The notes under the pieces: generated by a model
The model's input: the letters and a program-made list of their open reading frames with translations, nothing else
Database searches by the model: none
Told to the model about the DNA's origin: nothing
Translations under genes and position numbers: made by a program
Assembly (NCBI RefSeq): GCF_052088025.1
Contig: NZ_JBQCYD010000001.1
Span: 71,533 to 135,532 of the forward strand
Direction: 5' to 3'
DNA from: Anaeromonas sp052088025
GTDB taxonomy: Bacteria > Bacillota > Clostridia > Tissierellales > SIT17
DNA length: 64,000 nucleotides
Part shown: positions 53,509 through 60,577 of the stretch, in pieces
How positions within the stretch are numbered: position 1 is the first letter of the stretch
Layout: every line of letters starts with the position of its first letter

Positions 53509-54417
53509 TCAATTTGCTATTTCTTTTATTTTTTTAACATTTTCTAATACTATATCTCTCTTAATCTTAACTAAATCTGCATCATTATATTTTAATGAAT
53601 TAATTAAATCCTTTATTGATACCTGTAAGGTATCTAAATGTTTTTTATCTTTCTTTTCAATATCTATTTTTTGGTTTAACATTGAAAAATAACTTTCATA
53701 TTCTATAGCCACTTTATTTGCATTTTCAAAATTATCTTCTAATGCATAAAGATATGCTTCACGCATAGTATAAGTTATTCTATTTAAGTCACCTTCTACA
53801 TTGCCTTTGTATAAATCAAAGTAATTACCAAGAGAAAATATCAGTTTATCTGCTTGTTTAAGTGAGTTAATTTTTTCTTTTTTACCTATTGCTATTGTTA
53901 GATTATTCAAATGGTTTTCAGTTTGAGATACAATATCAGAATTTATACCTTCTTCTATAGCTTCTATCTTGTATTTGTTAAAGTCCTTATGTATCTTTTC
54001 TATTTCTTTTGATAAATCCATCCAATCCTTTTCTATTTTTTCATCTCTTTTTATCTTTTCTTCTTCCTTTTTTTCTTCATATGTTTTTTCTTCAGGTTGA
54101 ACTAAGGCTTGAGATTGTTCACTTGAACCTGATTCTCCTGCTGATGAACTTCCACTTTCTTCAGAATCTCCTCCTTGACCAGAACTATCCTCTTCTGATT
54201 CCTTTTCATCATTTTCTTTTTCTTCAACAAATAAAGGTTTTTCATCTTCTTCTACTATCTTTTCTATATTTTCTATTATTTTTTTTGTTTTCTCTTCCAT
54301 CTGTGACAATTTTTCAGATACTTTTTCTTCTTCTTTTATTTCAGTATCTTCTTTTTTAGTACAGGAAGTGAATATTATCAGTATTAATATACATAAGATT
54401 AAAGTTTTTCTTTTCAT
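53509..54417 (-). CDS. 302-aa lipoprotein with acidic linker and helical domain
   Basis: Lipoprotein signal sequence MKRKTLILCILILIIFTSC with lipobox FTSC, so it is anchored by a lipid outside the membrane. A long acidic, Ser/Gly/Glu-rich linker (about 40-115, SEEDSSGQGGDSEESGSSS) follows, then a helical domain (about 125-302). Not recognised. It is the last gene after the hydrolase gene, with a 40-base gap, and might be part of that operon. RBS GAGGTG. Confidence 0.7.
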   Translation of the reverse strand: MKRKTLILCILILIIFTSCTKKEDTEIKEEEKVSEKLSQMEEKTKKIIENIEKIVEEDEKPLFVEEKENDEKESEEDSSGQGGDSEESGSSSAGESGSSEQSQALVQPEEKTYEEKKEEEKIKRDEKIEKDWMDLSKEIEKIHKDFNKYKIEAIEEGINSDIVSQTENHLNNLTIAIGKKEKINSLKQADKLIFSLGNYFDLYKGNVEGDLNRITYTMREAYLYALEDNFENANKVAIEYESYFSMLNQKIDIEKKDKKHLDTLQVSIKDLINSLKYNDADLVKIKRDIVLENVKKIKEIAN

Positions 54418-54457
54418 TAAAAATCACCTCTAGATTAGTATTTCCAAAGGTGAATTT

Positions 54458-55111
54458 TTATACTCTAAATTTTCCTGTTTCTATAAATTTTGCAACATAT
54501 TTTGCTGTTTCTTTCCTCTTGTGAATTTCATAATGATTGTAAGGCAGTATTATAAAGTCATCTATATCTTCATATTTTACAGAATCTACACTTACCTTGC
54601 CATCATTTTCACAATCAAAAAAAGGTCTCAATATAATGCTTTCTTCATTTCCTGCTATAGCTCCTATTTTTATAGGAGTACTATCTAATGGTTTTATTGT
54701 TTTTACTTTCTCTGGATGAAGTGACTTTATAGTTTTAAATATCTCGGGAAAAATTTTGAAATTTTCTACTACAAATTCTGCTATTTCATTACCTTTATTT
54801 GGTGTAGCTATAAGAACACAATTTTCTATATATTTTATTAGATTCCTATTATCTAGTATGAATTTCCTTATGACAAGACCACCTGTACTATGACCTACTA
54901 GTGATATTTTTTCATCTTTTCCAAGATTTTTAATTATATCTTTTATAAAATCACTAAACTCTTCCACTCCTTTATCAATTTCATAAAAGGTCAGTGGAAG
55001 ATTAGCCCTAACTACTTTATAACCTAATTCCATTAGATATTTTTTTAATATTTTCATATCTCTATAAGTTCTAAAATATCCATGTACAAGCACTACTTTT
55101 TTACTGCTCAA
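54458..55111 (-). CDS. alpha/beta hydrolase (triacylglycerol-lipase-like)
   Basis: A 217-aa hydrolase: VLVHGYF (oxyanion loop, 7-13), nucleophile elbow GHSTGG with Ser75 (73-78), the acid in FFDCENDGKVSVDSVKYE and His in PYNHYEIHK. No signal peptide, so it should be cytoplasmic. The family includes esterases and lipases; here the context (ATP-grasp and glutamate-cysteine ligase) might give it an amide or thioester substrate, which is only a guess. It starts 7 bases after the ATP-grasp gene. Confidence 0.8.
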   Translation of the reverse strand: MSSKKVVLVHGYFRTYRDMKILKKYLMELGYKVVRANLPLTFYEIDKGVEEFSDFIKDIIKNLGKDEKISLVGHSTGGLVIRKFILDNRNLIKYIENCVLIATPNKGNEIAEFVVENFKIFPEIFKTIKSLHPEKVKTIKPLDSTPIKIGAIAGNEESIILRPFFDCENDGKVSVDSVKYEDIDDFIILPYNHYEIHKRKETAKYVAKFIETGKFRV

Positions 55112-55118
55112 AATATCA

Positions 55119-56438
55119 CTACCTTCTTACATGAAATGTTGGTAAAGTGTAACCATCATGGATTCCAGATATTATTGCTTTTTTACCTACTCTAGAATAT
55201 ACTCCATAAAACTTTTCATTATATACATATAAACCTGTAATATTTTTAAACTTTCTTTCTAATTCTTCTCCATCATAATCTATCATAAGGGTTTCTGGAG
55301 GATTAAAATATTCTTGTAAAAGATAATTATTATTATCATTTTCTTTTAATAGAATTTCCCACTCATCCAAAGTATATTCTTCACCTGCATGCACACCTTT
55401 TGAAGCATATAAATCCATAGGTTTTATTATATACTCATCTTTATTTTTTATAATTTCATTTATATCTAAATTATCTAATAGGAGCTCTTTTGTATATGGA
55501 ATATGTTTTTTAATAAATTCTCTTTCTTCTTCATTTAAAAACTCCAATGTATCTTCTTCTTGTAATATTTTAAATACTATTTTATTATGTGGAATTTGGG
55601 ATTTTATAGGACCTACTATTTCAGTTTTACCCATTTTGATTCCTTCTATGAAATCTTTTATGTTTTCCTTATTATCCACTAAATCTTTTGTTACAAGTCT
55701 TCTATATACTATATCTATTCTTTTACTTTCAAAATATAAAAATCCATCTTCACCTAATTCTATTTCATCTGGGCTTATTATTTCACACCAAAGCCCTCTT
55801 TTCCTAAATCTATTTCTAAATTCAACAAATTCATCCATTGAAGATTTATTTACAAAGTCTACTATTGCTATATTTGGACTCTTATTATCATGGTTTTCAC
55901 TGTAGATATTTAATAATTCATCAGCCCATGATTCAAATAATTCAAATGGCTTAAAATTAAATTCTTTCTTAAATTCTTTTGCTGCTTTAGTTTCTAAAAA
56001 TATTCTAGATAGTTCTCTTTCTTCATTCATAGCTGAAGATCCATCAGTATTTATTTCACAAAACTTGAAGTTTCCATCATAATTATAAAATATATCAAAT
56101 CTTGCTATGGGAAAAGGTGATTCATAGTTTGTAGGTAAAAGTATCAGTTCATTTAACCAATCAGAAAATCCAAATTTATTTCTATAGTTTTCATCATTTA
56201 TAAACTTATTTATTACCTTTTTAAAGATATCACTCATAGTAGTGGTTATATCTTTAAAATTATTTACATCTTCATCTGTATAAAATTTAGGCATATATAA
56301 AAATGGTACTGGTTCTCCCTTATATGTAGCATCAGATTTTTTCACCATTTTCTTCATATCCAAATAATCTTTCTTATAATCATCTATATTTTCTTTTATC
56401 ATATCTCTATATTTTTTATCTATTTCTTCTCTATTCAT
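55119..56438 (-). CDS. circularly permuted ATP-grasp ligase, glutathionylspermidine-synthase-like
   Basis: A 439-aa ligase. Motifs of the GSP-synthase ATP-grasp type: PIARFDIFYNYDGNFKFCEINTDGSSAMNEERE (about 108-140, with Arg, Asp, Glu and Asn for Mg-ATP), RGLWCEIISPDEIEL, and C-terminal YIIKPMDLYASKGVHAGEEY and YLLQEYFNPPE. It would join a carboxylate to an amine with ATP. The gene overlaps the gshA-like gene by 8 bases, so it probably takes gamma-glutamylcysteine (or another glutamyl peptide) as substrate and adds glycine or a polyamine. RBS TGGAGG precedes the ATG at 56438. Confidence 0.78.
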   Translation of the reverse strand: MNREEIDKKYRDMIKENIDDYKKDYLDMKKMVKKSDATYKGEPVPFLYMPKFYTDEDVNNFKDITTTMSDIFKKVINKFINDENYRNKFGFSDWLNELILLPTNYESPFPIARFDIFYNYDGNFKFCEINTDGSSAMNEERELSRIFLETKAAKEFKKEFNFKPFELFESWADELLNIYSENHDNKSPNIAIVDFVNKSSMDEFVEFRNRFRKRGLWCEIISPDEIELGEDGFLYFESKRIDIVYRRLVTKDLVDNKENIKDFIEGIKMGKTEIVGPIKSQIPHNKIVFKILQEEDTLEFLNEEEREFIKKHIPYTKELLLDNLDINEIIKNKDEYIIKPMDLYASKGVHAGEEYTLDEWEILLKENDNNNYLLQEYFNPPETLMIDYDGEELERKFKNITGLYVYNEKFYGVYSRVGKKAIISGIHDGYTLPTFHVRR

Positions 56439-57753
56439 TTTTTGCCTCCAAAACTTTATCATTTAATATATTTTCTTTTATAGCTTCATATAAACTATCT
56501 TTCATCTTTTCTTTTGAAAGCATAGCAGGTGTTTTCCTTATTTTTACTAATTTTTGCAATGGTTTTAAATATTCTTTTTCTTGATCATTTAACTGATTAT
56601 ATGCAAGTTCTATCAAGGTATCTATAGTATCTTTCAAGTTGAAGTTTTCCATACTTGCATTATAACCATCTTCCATAATTCTTTTTTTGAGTAAATTTGT
56701 CTTTTCATCATCAAAATCTTTAAATATTTCTAATAGTGTATTTATATTACTATCACTATACATTGTACCTTTTATCAGAGCTACTCCTGATAGAGATAGA
56801 TTTAATGGAACTGAATCCATCATTCTAATTTCTATAAATCCCTTAACCCTAACATCTGGAAAAAACATAGTTAATATATGTTCAAATTCTTCCCTTGAAC
56901 TAATTTCAGGATCAAATATATCCTTTGCTTTTTTATCTGCTGTAAATATAAATTCTCCTTTACTATTTTTGACTATAATAGGAGGATTATTTAATATATA
57001 TTTGGCATAATCACTATAGGAAAAATCCTTATCTAATGCACCTGTTACAACCTTTGATCTATCATTATCACATTTATTCCATATATCTGTTCTAAGTATA
57101 TGGAAAGGATAAACTTCAGATTCAAATATAGGACTATTATCAAAAATCAATGAAAGAATAGGAGAAAGTAAATTTGCAAGTCTAAACTTTCTTTTAAAAT
57201 CCTCTTCATCTGAATAGTCTATTGCTACTTGAAGAGCTGCCGTAGCTTTCATCATATTATGAGCATATACTCCCTTATCTTTAAAGTATTCAGACATGTA
57301 TTTATATCTTTCTTTTGGAATGAAATTTATTTCTTCTATTTTAGTATTTGGTTGGTAACCCATAGTTGTTATATATTGATTTTTTTCTTCAAGTATAGGC
57401 ACTATATCTGATAAAAAGTCTAAATAAATATCTTCTATGTTTTTTATAGCTTTAAATGGATTTATACTCACTTCAAATTGTGAGCCTGGTTCTAATGTTA
57501 TATTTATATCTTTTTTAAAAAGTCCCATGAGATATCCATCTGTAAAAGATTCTTTCCAACCTTTTTCTTTTAATTTTTCTAATGTATCAGCTACTCCATA
57601 TTCTCCTGCATATGCTACTGCTTTTAATGTATCTTTATATATTATAAAATGCTCAAATTCTGCACCTATTCTAAAATCTTTTTCATCTGTATGATGAGAT
57701 TTAAAATAGTCCTCAAAATATTTAATCTGTTTATCTATAGAAAATCTTTCCAA
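56431..57753 (-). CDS. GCS2-type glutamate-cysteine ligase
   Basis: A 440-aa carboxylate-amine ligase of the plant/alphaproteobacterial GCS2 type. Characteristic segments: FRIGAEFEHFII (about 27-38, Glu metal ligands), LGS-like TLEPGSQFEVSINPF (about 86-100), HNMMKATAALQVAIDYS (about 156-172), FDNSPIFESEV, RTDIWNKCD, and FIEIRMMDSVP. It makes gamma-glutamylcysteine or a related gamma-glutamyl amide. Pairing with the following ATP-grasp gene points to a two-step pathway to glutathione or an analogue, unusual in a strict anaerobe of this group. Confidence 0.82.
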   Translation of the reverse strand: MERFSIDKQIKYFEDYFKSHHTDEKDFRIGAEFEHFIIYKDTLKAVAYAGEYGVADTLEKLKEKGWKESFTDGYLMGLFKKDINITLEPGSQFEVSINPFKAIKNIEDIYLDFLSDIVPILEEKNQYITTMGYQPNTKIEEINFIPKERYKYMSEYFKDKGVYAHNMMKATAALQVAIDYSDEEDFKRKFRLANLLSPILSLIFDNSPIFESEVYPFHILRTDIWNKCDNDRSKVVTGALDKDFSYSDYAKYILNNPPIIVKNSKGEFIFTADKKAKDIFDPEISSREEFEHILTMFFPDVRVKGFIEIRMMDSVPLNLSLSGVALIKGTMYSDSNINTLLEIFKDFDDEKTNLLKKRIMEDGYNASMENFNLKDTIDTLIELAYNQLNDQEKEYLKPLQKLVKIRKTPAMLSKEKMKDSLYEAIKENILNDKVLEAKNE

Positions 57754-57766
57754 TTTTACACCTCAT

Positions 57767-58096
57767 TTATCCTAGTTTATCGCCCTTATTTACATTCTTA
57801 TCAGGAGATATTAATACTACCCCGTCTTTTGTATATACCCCTAAAACTAATACTTCAGACATAAAGTTTGCAATTTGTCTTTTTGGAAAATTAACAACGC
57901 CAAGTACAGTTTTACCTACAAGTTCATCTAATTTGTATTTTTCTGTGATTTGAGCACTAGATTGCTTTATACCAATTTCACAACCAAAATCAACCCATAC
58001 TTTATAGGCTGGTTTTCTTGCTTCTTTAAACTCTTCAGATTTTATTATCTCTCCTACTCTTATATCTAATTTCAAAAAATCTTCTATATTAGCCAT
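57767..58096 (-). CDS. csaA: CsaA-type tRNA-binding protein (export chaperone)
   Basis: A 109-aa protein of the EMAP/OB fold (IEDFLKLDIRVGEIIKSEEFKEARKPAYKVWVDFG...ITEKYKLDELVGKTVLGVVNFPKRQIANFMSEVLVLG). The C-terminal VLISPDKNVNKGDKLG completes the family signature. It is a homodimer with tRNA-like binding surface and chaperone activity in protein export. RBS GAGGTG. The gshA-like gene begins 13 bases later, so csaA heads the operon. Confidence 0.92.
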   Translation of the reverse strand: MANIEDFLKLDIRVGEIIKSEEFKEARKPAYKVWVDFGCEIGIKQSSAQITEKYKLDELVGKTVLGVVNFPKRQIANFMSEVLVLGVYTKDGVVLISPDKNVNKGDKLG

Positions 58097-58173
58097 TAAA
58101 TCACCTCTATCATTTCTTATTATTATATCAAAAAAAACACTTATTAGTATATTTATATATGTATATTAAAATA

Positions 58174-58215
58174 AAAATAACAGATAATTAAATTTAATTA
58201 TCTGTTATTTTTATT
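58174..58215. terminator. bidirectional terminator
   Basis: Long perfect stem AAAAATAACAGATAATTAAA and its complement, before the stop of the phage-like gene at 58221 and downstream of it on the minus strand. Confidence 0.9.
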
Positions 58216-58220
58216 TTAAT

Positions 58221-58973
58221 TTATTCTGGTGGCATTCTATCTGCCTTTTTTTGAATTTCTTCTGTATCAAATTCAGAAGATAGTAACATCTTACAAGCTC
58301 TTGCTATTCCATCATCTCTTGATTTTTCACATAGCCAATTTATATACCCCTTATCATTTTTATAAATTTCACCTAATGTTTTGCCATTATATTTACCAAA
58401 AGTAACTTTTATATCTTTTGCATCTTTTAATGACATAGTTTCTACTCTTTCTTCTTCTTCAAATTGAGTCATATCCTCCATATCTTGTGTGAAAATATCA
58501 GATAATGAGGCTACAGTAAGAGTAGCATCTACTAGAGCTCTCTTTTTGGCCATTTTAAGACAAGTATTGCCCAGCATATATACATCTTGCTTGCCACCTA
58601 AATATTTTCTTTCTCTACTATTTGAATGACCTAATCCTTCTGTAACTATCTTTTCATTTTTCTTTAATATACATTTTACACTAAATGCAAAAAATCCATC
58701 CTCATAATTTTGAACCTTATCTATTATTTCATATTCTGAAGAAATTCCAAGTAACATCAGTATTTTTTCAGACCCAGGTTTTAACAATGATGGTTTGGAA
58801 GAACCATAAAATGTCTTTCCATAATCATGACCCTCTACAAGAGTTTTTTGTATAACCTTTTGGAATTTATAGATCTTGTTCATTGAATCTTCTATGTTTC
58901 CTATGTCCATATTTTCTATAATCGATAAAGCATAAGTATAATTATCTTCCTTTACCTTAAAATCATCATTCAT
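58221..58973 (-). CDS. phage-like DNA-metabolism protein with ExoX-like C-terminal domain
   Basis: About 250 aa. The N-terminal part (KVIQKTLVEGHDYGKTFYGSSKPSLLKPGSEKILMLLGI, then FFAFSVKCILKKNEKIVTEGLGHSNSRERKY and MLGNTCLKMAKKRALVDATL) is typical of phage and plasmid proteins of unknown role often annotated as recombination-associated. The C-terminus DIKVTFGKYNGKTLGEIYKNDKGYINWLCEKSRDDGIARACKMLL matches the small ExoX-like domain fused to phage proteins. The ATG at 58973 is chosen; upstream in-frame ATG/TTG codons at 58985 and 59009 are possible. It sits alone, so it is a remnant of mobile DNA or a domesticated gene. Confidence 0.7.
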   Translation of the reverse strand: MNDDFKVKEDNYTYALSIIENMDIGNIEDSMNKIYKFQKVIQKTLVEGHDYGKTFYGSSKPSLLKPGSEKILMLLGISSEYEIIDKVQNYEDGFFAFSVKCILKKNEKIVTEGLGHSNSRERKYLGGKQDVYMLGNTCLKMAKKRALVDATLTVASLSDIFTQDMEDMTQFEEEERVETMSLKDAKDIKVTFGKYNGKTLGEIYKNDKGYINWLCEKSRDDGIARACKMLLSSEFDTEEIQKKADRMPPE

Positions 58974-59016
58974 TTTTTTCACCATCCATTTTACTTTTAA
59001 TGTGCCCAAAAATTAT

Positions 59017-59400
59017 TTAATTATTATTTTTATACTCTTTTATTCGTCCTTCATCTTCTTTTGCTATATCTGTCACAACAGATAATTTACCATTTGGCTC
59101 TACAATTACAGCCTTAGCATTACATATTGTAGTTCCTGCTTCTATCCTAACTTGTTGGGTTATATCATCTTTTGTAACCCTTATCTTATGCATGTTTTTT
59201 TCTAAGTATTGACCTTCAAAATATACCAGAGTTGGATCTGCTTTTAATATCTTTGTAAATTTATTTGAATTAACAGATATTTTAGCTATTATATATTGCA
59301 TAGTTACAAGAGTTATAATTGCTGCAAGTCCTTCAAAATACTCAGTTTTTGAAGAAAGAATAGTGGTTGCAAATATGGAGCCTATAGTTATAGTTACTAC
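59017..59400 (-). CDS. DUF421 (YetF/YcaP-like) membrane protein, 5' part missing at the N gap
   Basis: 128 codons from the gap to the stop at 59017. The translation (VVTITIGSIFATTIL... VTMQYIIAKI... KADPTLVYFEGQYLEKNMHKIRVTKDDITQQVRIEAGTTICNAKAVIVEPNGKLSVVTDI) has the second half of the DUF421 membrane part and its cytosolic domain. Related YetF/YcaP proteins are of unknown function, some linked to spore or envelope processes. The first helices lie in the unresolved sequence. The apparent fusion with the upstream S component is an artefact of the 100-base N run. Confidence 0.8.
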   Translation of the reverse strand, partial: VVTITIGSIFATTILSSKTEYFEGLAAIITLVTMQYIIAKISVNSNKFTKILKADPTLVYFEGQYLEKNMHKIRVTKDDITQQVRIEAGTTICNAKAVIVEPNGKLSVVTDIAKEDEGRIKEYKNNN

Positions 59401-59500
59401 NNNNNNNNNNNNNNNNNNNNNNNNNNNNNNNNNNNNNNNNNNNNNNNNNNNNNNNNNNNNNNNNNNNNNNNNNNNNNNNNNNNNNNNNNNNNNNNNNNNN
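59401..59500. other. assembly gap, 100 N
   Basis: Exactly 100 unresolved bases, the conventional length for a scaffold join of unknown size. The ORF running through it is not biological: two different protein families stand on its sides. Confidence 0.99.
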
Positions 59501-59916
59501 CCATGTATTATATCAAATAATAATCCTCTCACCCAATAAGTTATACCATATCCTAGTCCATAGAATATAGATTCTGTTATAGAGAAAAATAAACCAAAGG
59601 ATAGGCCAAATACACCTGCAAGAATTGCATAAATGTATTCATTTTTTGTAGTTTTACTGATTAATCCAGTCAAAATTACAATTAAAGGCCATATTAAATA
59701 ATATCCTAAAAGCCAAGTATTAAATCCCCATAAAAATATTTCTGTTGTAGAAAATATAATAGATACGAACATTGTTTTTTTAAATCCAAATACAATAGTA
59801 TATATTATGAATAGCAAAGTAACTATTTCTACATTTGGCACAAAAGATAAGGCCATTTTAGAAGCTGTAAGTGTTGCACTTAATATAGCTATAAGTACAA
59901 TATCACGAACCTTCAT
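59501..59916 (-). CDS. ECF transporter S component, 3' part missing at the N gap
   Basis: The first 138 residues of a small membrane protein: MKVRDIVLIAILSATLTASKMALSFVPNVEIVTLLFIIYTIVFGFKK and later WGFNTWLLGYYLIWPLIVILTGLI, ending TYWVRGLLFDIIH before the gap. The Ala-rich first helix and NVE motif are typical of ECF S components, which bind a vitamin and dock to the ECF energising module. It follows the DUF4430 gene by one base (59916/59918) and stands under a cobalamin riboswitch, so a cobalamin or corrinoid substrate is likely. Confidence 0.75.
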
Positions 59917-59917
59917 C

Positions 59918-60316
59918 TTAATAATTAGCTAAAGTGAAAATATATTTATCTCCATCAGTAAGTGGAATTTCAGATACTCCAGTTTCAGCATCTTCATCAT
60001 TTACTTTGATTTGCCAAAACTCTTGTTCACTTTCCTTAGCTTCATAGTCCATCATAGAAGTAACCATTTTACCAAAGTCTGAATCTGTAAGTTCAGCACC
60101 AAGTTCATCTTTATTATTTTCTAATAAAGCTAATAAAAATTCATCATCAGTATTATAAGTAAATGTTTCTTCTACATCTTCTTTTTCATTTACTATTTTC
60201 ACTTCTACCTCTTTAGCACCTTCTTCTGCTTTTGGCGAAAGAAAAGTTTGATAAGCAAATACTAATGCTACAGCTACTAATATTGCCACTATTATAGTTA
60301 TTGTTTTTTTGTTCAT
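59918..60316 (-). CDS. DUF4430 membrane-anchored protein, predicted cobalamin-binding partner
   Basis: A 132-aa protein with a single N-terminal helix (about 5-24) anchoring a small extracellular domain (about 38-132). The domain matches DUF4430, related to the C-terminal cobalamin-binding domain of intrinsic factor and transcobalamin; features are the FTYNTDDEFLLALLENNKDEL block and WQIKVNDEDAETGVSEIPLTDGDKYIFTL at the end. It stands directly behind the cobalamin riboswitch and before an ECF S component, so its likely job is to catch cobalamin outside. RBS GGAGGAATTATA. Confidence 0.8.
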   Translation of the reverse strand: MNKKTITIIVAILVAVALVFAYQTFLSPKAEEGAKEVEVKIVNEKEDVEETFTYNTDDEFLLALLENNKDELGAELTDSDFGKMVTSMMDYEAKESEQEFWQIKVNDEDAETGVSEIPLTDGDKYIFTLANY

Positions 60317-60344
60317 TATAATTCCTCCTTTTATATTTTATTAA

Positions 60345-60378
60345 ATAAAAAACCCCTCCAAAAGTAGGAAGGGTTAAT
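60345..60378 (-). terminator. terminator of the cobalamin riboswitch expression platform
   Basis: On the minus strand AACCCTTCC, loop TACTTTT, GGAGGGGTT, then TTTTATT. It sits between the aptamer and the ribosome site of the DUF4430 gene and would stop transcription when cobalamin is bound. Confidence 0.8.
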
Positions 60379-60384
60379 AAACAA

Positions 60385-60525
60385 ATTTATATACCACACC
60401 ACTTCATTTCCACGTGAAGACACAAGTGCTTTAATATATTTTAAGGTATTCCGACTTAAGCATTTCTTTGCTTTACGGTGGCGGGACCGTATAGGATTTT
60501 CACCTATTTCCCCTCAATTTATATT
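60385..60525 (-). promoter_or_regulatory. cobalamin (B12) riboswitch
   Basis: On the minus strand the conserved elements occur in order: GAGGGGAAATAGGTGAAAATC with CCTATACGG next, then TCCCGCCACCGTAA, and later AAGTCGGAATACCTT, matching the AGGGAA/GGTGNAAnTCC, ACGGTCCCGCCACTGT and GTC.GGA.ACCT blocks of the B12 box family. The aptamer is followed by a terminator and the DUF4430/ECF genes. Binding of adenosyl- or other cobalamin should shut off uptake. Confidence 0.9.
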
Positions 60526-60577
60526 TCATATTATTTAAGTTATTTACATCATACTACATTTCTTTTGAAAAATCAAT

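Noticed and set aside
58221..58973. Prophage remnant
   Set aside because: Only one phage-like gene is present, with no integrase, capsid, terminase or att-like repeats near it, so an element cannot be delimited.
59017..59916. A single 299-aa membrane protein
   Set aside because: It runs through 100 N and its two halves belong to different families (ECF S component and DUF421), so it was split into two partial genes.
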